From positions 124,001 to 188,000 of the forward strand of contig NZ_JAGIKV010000009.1 in NCBI RefSeq assembly GCF_017874615.1: a DNA stretch of 64,000 nucleotides, read 5' to 3'. Below, piece by piece: positions 53,698 through 61,650 of the stretch; position 1 is the stretch's first letter, and each line of letters begins with the position of its first letter. The position numbers and the translations under genes were made by a program. Below the pieces are notes generated by a model. The model was not told where the DNA came from and searched no databases. It saw only the letters and a list, made by a program, of their open reading frames with translations. This DNA is from Paenibacillus xylanexedens (GTDB lineage: Bacteria; Bacillota; Bacilli; Paenibacillales; Paenibacillaceae).

Positions 53698-56600
53698 TTG
53701 GAACGTATCAGACGATTTATTCGCGAGTTGTCCGAACATCAGTGGCTGGAGCAATTACAGCTGCACAGCTGGGACATTACCCGCGCTTATTACAATGTGC
53801 CCGGACAGTATGAGGATCAGGGTGATTACCCGGAAGGGCAAGATTTTGAGCGTTTCCCGAGCAAACAGGGAACGACTTATTTCTTCAGAACACGTTTGGA
53901 GATTCCTGCTACATGGCAGCAAGCACCTTATGGGCTTGTATTTGAGACAGGCGGAGAAGGCTTGCTTCGGGTAAATGGGCACTCTTATCAGGGCCTTGAC
54001 CGCAATCACACCTACGTCACCCTTGATCCGTACAAAGTTGGAATCAATCCGGAACTGGAGATCGAGATGTTTGATCCAGTACCTGAACCCGTGGACCCTT
54101 TGAATCAACAGGCGGTTATTCAGCCGCCAATCACATCGATTACGAGCCTGTTGGTAAGACCAAATGAAGCAGTTCGCAGTCTGATGTATACCGTCATTAT
54201 TGTGCGTGATTCGGCTGTGTTGCTACCGGAAAGTGACTTTCGGCGGGTTCGCCTGTTAGAACTGGTGTATCGTGCGATGGATCAATTTGTAGGCATGTCA
54301 GTAGAAGAGATTGAGCATGGAGAGGGTATTCGTCAGATTGAGAATAATCTGAAGCATCATGTGCGTGAGATTGGTGGCAACGCGGAAGGTCTGGAGCATA
54401 TGGTGGGACAGTCCCATATTGATATTGCCTGGCTGTGGCCTGTACGCGAGACGGTACGCAAAACGAGTCGTACCTTCTCCACCGTAGATGCACTCATGAA
54501 TGAATATCCGGACTATGTCTATTCCCAGAGCCAACCCTTACTATATGCGTTTCTGAAGGAGCATGATCCCGAGCTGTACGCGCGGGTGAAGCAGCGGATT
54601 ATAGAAGGTCGCTGGGAACTGGTTGGCGGCATGTGGGTTGAGCCGGATCTGAACATCCCGAGTGGGGAGTCCCTGATTCGCCAGATGTTATATGGTCAGC
54701 GTTTCTATATGGAGGAGTTTGGCAAGACATCACAGATTGAATGGCTGCCGGATACGTTCGGGTATTGTGCCTCCCTGCCGCAGATTTTGAAGCATGGCAA
54801 TGTGGAGTATTTCATGACAACAAAGCTCGGATGGAATGACACAAATGTGTTTCCGTACGATCTCTTCCACTGGGTGGGCATTGACGGTACACCCATTCTG
54901 TCTTACCTCAATCATGGTGTTAACGAGCACACGCTGCCGAAGGACATTCATGATCACTGGCAGTCTTACCGTGAGAAAGCCGCGCATCCGGAGCACATGC
55001 TTCTGTACGGACACGGAGATGGCGGTGGTGGCGTAACACGCGAGATGCTGGAGTATGTGGATCGCTCAGACCTGATGGTAGGACAGCCCGCCAGTCGATA
55101 TAGTACAGCTGGAGCTTTCTTTGCCGGAGTTGAAAAGGAGCAGTCTGTACTTCCGAAGTGGCATGGCGATCTGTATCTGGAGTTACATCGGGGAACCTAC
55201 ACGACACATGCGCGCAATAAGCGCAACAATCGGAAAGCTGAAGTTCTATATCGTGAAGCTGAATTGTGGAATACACTCGCTCTGCCAGATATGGAGGCGA
55301 ATACCGAAGCTGAAGTACGTTCAGCACTGCATGACGGCTGGAAATTAATTTTGCTGAATCAATTCCATGATATTATTCCGGGATCAGCGATTACGGAGTC
55401 CTACGTCACTTCGAATGAGGAATATGTACAGGTATTTGAATTGGGCAGAACCGGACTGGATCAAGGTATTGCAGCATTGACAACGGGTATCAACACAGAG
55501 GGACCGGAAGGTTCATTAGCCTATGTTGTATTCAACAGCCTGGGCTGGAAACGCAGTGCAGTCGTTCAACTTCCTGTGCAGGATGGATTGGATCGCTACG
55601 GCATTGATGAAGAAGGCCAGCGCCTGCGAATGGATCGGGAGGATGGCAGCATGTCTATTCTCGTTACGGACATTCCGGCGTTTGGATATAAGACGATTTG
55701 GCTGGTACCGGAAAATACAAGGGAAACAAATGTAGGGAAAATGACAAACCTTGCCGCGCGGCCAACCTTTAATGATACATGGGATACCGCCTTTTATCAT
55801 GTGCAGTTCAATGAACGTGGGGAGATCAGCCGTCTGTGGGATAAAACCGCGGAGCGTGAGATGCTGAAGCCGGGTGAACGTGGCAATCAACTCCACTTCT
55901 TCCACGATCGTCCAACGCTCTGGGATGCATGGGATATCGACAGTCGTTATGAGGAACAGATTGCTGGCGAAGTGGAACTGTTGGAGAAAAAGCTGGTGCT
56001 GGCGGGTACAACAAAGGATGTCCTGCGCTTCCGCTGGAAGCTTCATCAATCGGTGATCACACAAGATATCGTCTTTTATCATGATTCACGACGTATCGAC
56101 TTCCAGACACAGGTGAACTGGAACGAAAATCACAAACTTCTGAAAGTTGGTTTCCCGATTGATGTGGTGACCTCCAAGGCAACATTCGAGATTCCATTTG
56201 GCGCACTGGAACGCCCAACACATCGCAACACAAGCTGGGAACAAGCGCAGTATGAAGTCTGTGGACATCGCTTCGCGGATGTATCCGAATATGGATACGG
56301 TGTGAGCCTGCTCAATGATTGCAAATATGGATACGACGTGCAGGGAAGCACCATCCGTTTGTCCTTACTTCGTGCGCCCAAATGGCCTGATCGCACAGCC
56401 GATCTGGGAGAACATGAATTCACGTATTCCCTTTATCCACATGACGGAGACTGGCGAACTGCACACACCGTACGTCAGGCTGCCGAGTTGAATCATGAGG
56501 TGACGGTACAGCAAGTGAAACAAGTGCAACAAAAGGGTCAGATACAACAAGAGCAGCAGATAGAGCAGGTACAGCCAAGCACAGGGACTGGAGTCGATCC

Positions 56601-56898
56601 ACTTGCAGATGAAACTGCGGCACCTGTACGTCCAGCAACAGGCTCCTGGATTAACTTTAATAGTAACCATGTCATTCTGGATACCGTCAAAATGGCAGAG
56701 GATGGCCACGGAACAGTCCTTCGTTTCTACGAATCATCAGGCAAACGCGAAAACATCACATTGCAATGGCCACATGCCTTTGAGCAAGCCTTTCACTCCA
56801 ACGCACTGGAAGAACCGGTTCAACCACTGGCCCATACCAATGGCCAGATTACACTATCTTTTAAACCTTACCAAATACAAACCGTGTTACTGCGGTAA
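53698..56898 (+). CDS. GH38 alpha-mannosidase, first copy
   Basis: The 1066-residue enzyme matches long bacterial GH38 alpha-mannosidases. Zinc is bound by H240 and D242 (QSHIDIAWLWP), the nucleophile is D352 (WLPDTFGYCASLPQ), and the central helical bundle and large beta domains follow. It has no signal peptide. It should trim alpha-linked mannose from imported glycans. A glutamine-rich low-complexity insert (about residues 937-960) lies before the final beta domain. The TTG start has GGGAGG upstream, and GH3 ends four bases before it. Confidence 0.93.
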   Translation: MERIRRFIRELSEHQWLEQLQLHSWDITRAYYNVPGQYEDQGDYPEGQDFERFPSKQGTTYFFRTRLEIPATWQQAPYGLVFETGGEGLLRVNGHSYQGLDRNHTYVTLDPYKVGINPELEIEMFDPVPEPVDPLNQQAVIQPPITSITSLLVRPNEAVRSLMYTVIIVRDSAVLLPESDFRRVRLLELVYRAMDQFVGMSVEEIEHGEGIRQIENNLKHHVREIGGNAEGLEHMVGQSHIDIAWLWPVRETVRKTSRTFSTVDALMNEYPDYVYSQSQPLLYAFLKEHDPELYARVKQRIIEGRWELVGGMWVEPDLNIPSGESLIRQMLYGQRFYMEEFGKTSQIEWLPDTFGYCASLPQILKHGNVEYFMTTKLGWNDTNVFPYDLFHWVGIDGTPILSYLNHGVNEHTLPKDIHDHWQSYREKAAHPEHMLLYGHGDGGGGVTREMLEYVDRSDLMVGQPASRYSTAGAFFAGVEKEQSVLPKWHGDLYLELHRGTYTTHARNKRNNRKAEVLYREAELWNTLALPDMEANTEAEVRSALHDGWKLILLNQFHDIIPGSAITESYVTSNEEYVQVFELGRTGLDQGIAALTTGINTEGPEGSLAYVVFNSLGWKRSAVVQLPVQDGLDRYGIDEEGQRLRMDREDGSMSILVTDIPAFGYKTIWLVPENTRETNVGKMTNLAARPTFNDTWDTAFYHVQFNERGEISRLWDKTAEREMLKPGERGNQLHFFHDRPTLWDAWDIDSRYEEQIAGEVELLEKKLVLAGTTKDVLRFRWKLHQSVITQDIVFYHDSRRIDFQTQVNWNENHKLLKVGFPIDVVTSKATFEIPFGALERPTHRNTSWEQAQYEVCGHRFADVSEYGYGVSLLNDCKYGYDVQGSTIRLSLLRAPKWPDRTADLGEHEFTYSLYPHDGDWRTAHTVRQAAELNHEVTVQQVKQVQQKGQIQQEQQIEQVQPSTGTGVDPLADETAAPVRPATGSWINFNSNHVILDTVKMAEDGHGTVLRFYESSGKRENITLQWPHAFEQAFHSNALEEPVQPLAHTNGQITLSFKPYQIQTVLLR

Positions 56899-56938
56899 AC
56901 CTTTTTGAAATATTTTTGAGCTGTACATGTTCAACTAA

Positions 56939-57088
56939 ACATTTACACGATAACGGAGAGGACAGAAAGAATTCGAAGAAGCGAAGCGTTCGCCTTTATC
57001 CCCAGATTTTCCCCTTTAGAAAAGGGAATCAAAAAAATCTGGGGATAACAGCGATCAGAAGGTTATTCTGTCATCGTAGTGGCTAGTG
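56939..57088 (+). repeat. Dispersed palindromic repeat, copy D
   Basis: This copy lies inside the catabolic operon, between GH38 and GH125, in a 256-base gap. It matches copy A over about 150 bases in inverted orientation. Its outer arms (GACAGAA ... TTCTGTC) and inner arms (CCCCAGATTTT ... AAAATCTGGGG) are complementary. Confidence 0.88.
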
Positions 57089-57154
57089 TGAATGTTCTCA
57101 GCTTGATCTTTTATAGCTACACCATTCAATTTGTTTAAGGAGTTGCACTCATCC

Positions 57155-58474
57155 ATGGAACAGTTCAGATTACCCAAAATACCCATGCCACCTGTTGCTT
57201 TGCCACAATCCATTCAGGCCGTGCTCGAAGAAGCAGAACAGAAGCTGGCTCACCGACCGAAACTGCTTCAATTATTCAAAAACTGCTTCCCCAACACCAT
57301 CGAAACAACAACCAAGTTGATGGAGGACGGTACGACTTTTGTGATCACGGGAGATATTCCGGCTTCCTGGCTGCGTGATTCCGTGGAGCAGGTTGTACAT
57401 TACATTCCGTTTGCAAAAGAAGACGAGAACCTGCAACGCATTATTGGCGGGCTGATCAAACGTCATATCCAGTATGTTCACATTGATCCGTATGCCAATG
57501 CCTTCAATGAGACGGCCAACGACTGGCACTGGAACACCACGGACGAAACCGAGATGTCACCTTGGGTGTGGGAACGCAAATTTGAGATTGACTCATTATG
57601 TTTTGTTGTACGTTTGGCGTATTTATATTGGAAGGAAACCGAACTGACTGACATTTTCGATTCAAGCTTCAAAGCAGCGATGCGTAAAATTGTGGACCTA
57701 TTCAAAGTCGAACAGCATCACATGGAACAATCTCCATATCGCTTCACTCGCAATAACGGTATCCCAACAGATTCCCTGCGCAATCACGGAAAAGGTATGC
57801 CAGTCAACTACACGGGGATGATCTGGTCCGGTTTCCGTTCCAGTGATGATGCATGTGATTTCCACTACAATATCCCTGGCAACATGTTCGCGGTTGTAGC
57901 TCTGCGCCAAATGCAGGAGTTTGCCGAGTGGGTGTTCCGGGATATGGAACTTTTGCAGGAATTGAAGGATCTGGAGCAGGACGTAGATCACGGCATTCAG
58001 TTGTATGGTATTTATCGTCATCCCGAATTTGGACCGATCTATGCGTACGAGACGGACGGTTATGGCAACCACTGTCTCATGGACGATGCGGGTACACCGG
58101 GACTTATGTCCATCCCATATCTGGGTTACGTCACAGCGGATAATCCGATCTACCAGAATACGCGCCGTTTTGCCCTGAGCAAAGAGAACCCGTTCTATTA
58201 TGAGGGCAAGGTTGCCAAAGGGATCGGAAGTCCGCACACCCCACCAGATTACATCTGGCATATGGGATTGTCCATGCAAGGACTGACTGCGCAGTCTGCC
58301 GAGGAGAAACTGGAGATTATTCGCATGCTCGAAGCGACAGATGCAGATACAGGTTATATGCATGAAGGCTTCCACGCAGATGATCCAACGATTTTTACTC
58401 GAAAATGGTTTGCATGGTCCAACAGCCTGTTCTCCCAGTTGGTCTATAAATCCATGAAGGATGGCCTGTTATGA
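57155..58474 (+). CDS. GH125 exo-alpha-1,6-mannosidase
   Basis: The 439-residue protein is a complete GH125 enzyme, metal-independent inverting exo-alpha-1,6-mannosidases. It has ITGDIPASWLRDSVEQVVHY, NETANDWHWNT, GMIWSGFRSSDDAC and EGFHADDPTIFTRKWFAWSN. No signal peptide is present. The pneumococcal homologue works with GH38 and an endo-glycosidase on N-glycans. ATG 57155 is 12 bases from AAGGAG; an in-frame TTG at 57143 touches that site. It overlaps the next gene by four bases. Confidence 0.92.
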   Translation: MEQFRLPKIPMPPVALPQSIQAVLEEAEQKLAHRPKLLQLFKNCFPNTIETTTKLMEDGTTFVITGDIPASWLRDSVEQVVHYIPFAKEDENLQRIIGGLIKRHIQYVHIDPYANAFNETANDWHWNTTDETEMSPWVWERKFEIDSLCFVVRLAYLYWKETELTDIFDSSFKAAMRKIVDLFKVEQHHMEQSPYRFTRNNGIPTDSLRNHGKGMPVNYTGMIWSGFRSSDDACDFHYNIPGNMFAVVALRQMQEFAEWVFRDMELLQELKDLEQDVDHGIQLYGIYRHPEFGPIYAYETDGYGNHCLMDDAGTPGLMSIPYLGYVTADNPIYQNTRRFALSKENPFYYEGKVAKGIGSPHTPPDYIWHMGLSMQGLTAQSAEEKLEIIRMLEATDADTGYMHEGFHADDPTIFTRKWFAWSNSLFSQLVYKSMKDGLL

Positions 58475-61400
58475 GTATCCAACCTAATGATAAAAAGCTG
58501 ATTATCTTCGCTGACTCTACGTTTCCATTGGATGGTACTTTTCTAACTGAGCAGGCTCTGAATACATGGAAAGCAGTCGAAGAGATCACCGTTGTAAACG
58601 CCGAAGAACTTGCAGAGGCTTTGAAAGCTACAGCAGGTGAAGGATGTCTGGTCAATCTGCATGCACCCTATTTTCCCAAATCCGCTTGGACGGAGATTGT
58701 AGCTTATCTGCATCAGGGAGGGAGCCTGATTAGTGTTGGGGGTGCGCCCTTCAAACGTCCGGTTCGATATGAAAATGGGGCATGGGTTGTTGAGTCAGAG
58801 CAGACCGCATATCACCAGGAACTCTATATCCATGAGGCATTGAACGTATCTGCTACCAACGTGCAATCGTACACTTCTTCGCAGCAGATACCACTCCTTG
58901 CTGGCAAAGAGGGACTATTCGAGGTTGCAGATACATGGAATCTGGTTCCACATACAACCAAAACAAGTGATCTGCCTCACCAGATGGGTTCATCAGGACC
59001 GATGAGTACGCAGATTTACCCATTACTTCGTGGCATGAGTAAGGACGGGCGCAGTGTCGCCGCTCCTGTCGTTCTGTGGGAAAACTCCCGCGGGACTTTC
59101 GTTGGTTCACGCTGGATGTTTGTACATCTGCCGCTGACCACCTCATTCTGGACGCAGGATGGCGCTGACGAGATTGTGAAGTGGGCACAATTCTGTGCGC
59201 AAGGTGTAACTGAGTTATCCCTGAAAACGAATTATGCTTCGTATGAACCAGATGAGCGGGCTGTACTCACACTTCAAGGCCAGATTTTACAGCGTGCAGG
59301 CAAAAGGCGTACAGCGTCTGAGCTGTGGACATTCGACATAACAGTGGAGCATGAAGATCGCACAAGTGGCACGACGGAGAAGGTATGGAGCCATCGACTG
59401 GAGATGGAACTTTCCGGTGAGCAGCGGTTTGAACGCATACTTCTCCCGGTTTCCATTGAAAGTGGGCTGTATCGGATCGTATGCCGCGCGCAGGCACCTG
59501 ACGGGGAAGTTCGGACCTTACGTCAAGGTTTCTGGGGACAGGATGCTGCACTGCTGGCAGAAGGGGAACTGATTACCCGCAGCAGGGACTATTTTGTAAA
59601 AGACGGACGTCCTCTGCCTGTTGTGGGCATGACCTACATGACCTCCGACGTGGCACGGAAATTTCTGTTTTTGCCGAACGCAGATGTTTGGGATCGAGAT
59701 ATGGCTCAGATGGCGAAAGCAGGAATCAACTGGATTCGGACCGGAATCTGGACCGCCTATCGCAACATGATGCAGGTGGACGGACATATGGCAGAGGATG
59801 TGCTTCGTGCCATTGATGCATTTATTTTAACGGCGAAGCGTCACGGCTTACAGGTCACATTCACCTTCTTCTCCTTTACACCGGAGACATGGGAAGGCAC
59901 GAATCCGTATTTGGACCCGCAGAGTGTCGAGGCTCAGAAACGTTTTATCCGCAGCATCGTCAGTCGTCACACGCATACAACCCATGTGGACTGGGATCTG
60001 ATTAATGAGCCATCGATGTTTGATCCGGTGCGCATCTTCTCGGCTGGCCCACGCTCGGCAAGAGATTCATATGAACAGCAGGCTTATATGGCTTGGCTTC
60101 AGCAGCGGCATGAGACGATTGAAGCGTTGCAGGAGGCATGGAACATGTCACCGAAGCAGCTTCCGAATTTTGCAGCCGCGGTCATCCCTGAGCCAGAAGA
60201 GATTAATTTTGATGTACAGGACATGCACAAGGCCAAAAAGGGAACACGCTGGCTCGATTACTGTCTCTTCTCTATGGAGATGCACAATGTATGGGCTAGA
60301 GAGCTTGTAAGTACAATCAAGGATCTGGTACCGGATCATCTGGTTACCGTGGGACAGGACGAAGCCCTTGGTGCACAGCGCCCTTCTCCGTTCTTCTATG
60401 AACGTGAAGTGGATTATACAACGGTGCATTCCTGGTGGTTAAACGATGATCTGATCTGGGACGGTATTTTCGCCAAAACGCCACATAAGCCAAATCTCAT
60501 TCAGGAGACGGGCATCATGTATGTGGAAACTCCAGATGGACGAGCCAAACGTACAGAAGAAGAGCTTCGTGGCATTCTCGAACGCAAGTACGCCTATGCT
60601 TTCTCGACAGGCGGCGCAGGAGCGGTGCAATGGATATGGAACACCAACTTTTATATGGATAATGCCAATGAGTCTCATATCGGAGCCTTGCGTGCAGATG
60701 GTACGGAGAAACCAGAGGCAGATGTGTCTTATGATTTTGGCCGATTCATGCATGGCATTCGTGATCTCTTTGAAGACCGCGAGCTGGAGGATATTGCAGT
60801 CGTGTTCCCGTATTCCAATGACTTCTCCAACCGTGCCCTGGCCTATGATGCCACAACAAAGCTTACTCGCGTAATGTCTTATGATCTGAAATTGCCATTC
60901 CGTGCGTTATCCGAATATCATCTGGAAGCGTTGGAGCAACAGCCACCGAAACTGATTATCGTACCGAGTCCGCACAACATGGGCAGCGATGCACTTCATC
61001 AATTGCTCACGTTTGCGGAGAAGGAAGGCACGAGTCTGCTCATCACTGGACCACTGGGGCTGGATGCATACTGGAAGGCAACTGACCGGGCAGATCATAT
61101 CGTAGGCAAACGCAGTCTGGGTAACGTGCAGCGAGAGGAATTGCTGAGTATTAATGGCGTGAATCACCGGGTGACCTATGGACGGCGTCGTATCGCTGAG
61201 GTGGCAAAGGAGACGTTGCTTCACAGGGATAATGGTACAGCAGATGAAGTACACGTTCTGCCTTTGGGCAAAGGGAAATTAATCTGGACTCCACTGCCGC
61301 TCGAGTTAAATGGACGGGACGAGCCACTTGCTGAATTGTATCGTTATGCGACTGAAATTTCGGGCATCGAACAGGAGTTGGAATGGATATCTGGCGGAGA

Positions 61401-61650
61401 TATAGCAGGGATCTATGGTCGGAAGCTGAGTTTTCCAAAAGGAAATCTGTATGTATTTGTATCAGAGTTTGCCTTGAACCATGAAGTTCATGTGAGAGAT
61501 CAACGTACAGGTGTATCGCATGCGTTCCAACTGGAGAAAAATCGTTCGGTGCTGTTTGCCACGGATGCTTCCGGAAAGCTGACTGCGGTGTATCGCCCTG
61601 ATGAGGTTGAGATTGTACAACAAGATGACAGAGGTGGGATCACACGATGA
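58471..61650 (+). CDS. Large clan GH-A glycoside hydrolase, possible beta-mannosidase
   Basis: The 1059-residue protein has an N-terminal glutamine-amidotransferase-like domain (LIIFADSTFPLDG; GGSLISVGGAPF), a beta domain, a (beta/alpha)8 barrel with acid/base E513 (WDLINEPSM) and nucleophile E679 (LIQETGIMY), and a second amidotransferase-like domain (KLIIVPSPHNMG; LLITGPLG) as in GH42-like trimeric enzymes. There is no signal peptide. I cannot assign a CAZy family; GH42-, GH5- or GH164-like are options. In this operon the unassigned step is removal of the core beta-mannose. ATGA overlaps couple it to both neighbours. Confidence 0.75.
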   Translation: MSIQPNDKKLIIFADSTFPLDGTFLTEQALNTWKAVEEITVVNAEELAEALKATAGEGCLVNLHAPYFPKSAWTEIVAYLHQGGSLISVGGAPFKRPVRYENGAWVVESEQTAYHQELYIHEALNVSATNVQSYTSSQQIPLLAGKEGLFEVADTWNLVPHTTKTSDLPHQMGSSGPMSTQIYPLLRGMSKDGRSVAAPVVLWENSRGTFVGSRWMFVHLPLTTSFWTQDGADEIVKWAQFCAQGVTELSLKTNYASYEPDERAVLTLQGQILQRAGKRRTASELWTFDITVEHEDRTSGTTEKVWSHRLEMELSGEQRFERILLPVSIESGLYRIVCRAQAPDGEVRTLRQGFWGQDAALLAEGELITRSRDYFVKDGRPLPVVGMTYMTSDVARKFLFLPNADVWDRDMAQMAKAGINWIRTGIWTAYRNMMQVDGHMAEDVLRAIDAFILTAKRHGLQVTFTFFSFTPETWEGTNPYLDPQSVEAQKRFIRSIVSRHTHTTHVDWDLINEPSMFDPVRIFSAGPRSARDSYEQQAYMAWLQQRHETIEALQEAWNMSPKQLPNFAAAVIPEPEEINFDVQDMHKAKKGTRWLDYCLFSMEMHNVWARELVSTIKDLVPDHLVTVGQDEALGAQRPSPFFYEREVDYTTVHSWWLNDDLIWDGIFAKTPHKPNLIQETGIMYVETPDGRAKRTEEELRGILERKYAYAFSTGGAGAVQWIWNTNFYMDNANESHIGALRADGTEKPEADVSYDFGRFMHGIRDLFEDRELEDIAVVFPYSNDFSNRALAYDATTKLTRVMSYDLKLPFRALSEYHLEALEQQPPKLIIVPSPHNMGSDALHQLLTFAEKEGTSLLITGPLGLDAYWKATDRADHIVGKRSLGNVQREELLSINGVNHRVTYGRRRIAEVAKETLLHRDNGTADEVHVLPLGKGKLIWTPLPLELNGRDEPLAELYRYATEISGIEQELEWISGGDIAGIYGRKLSFPKGNLYVFVSEFALNHEVHVRDQRTGVSHAFQLEKNRSVLFATDASGKLTAVYRPDEVEIVQQDDRGGITR

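Noticed and set aside
53698..56898. Considered the first GH38 gene as a duplicate of the second
   Set aside because: Motifs and lengths differ clearly (QSHIDIAWLWP against SHTHWDREWY), so they belong to different branches of GH38 and are not a recent duplication.
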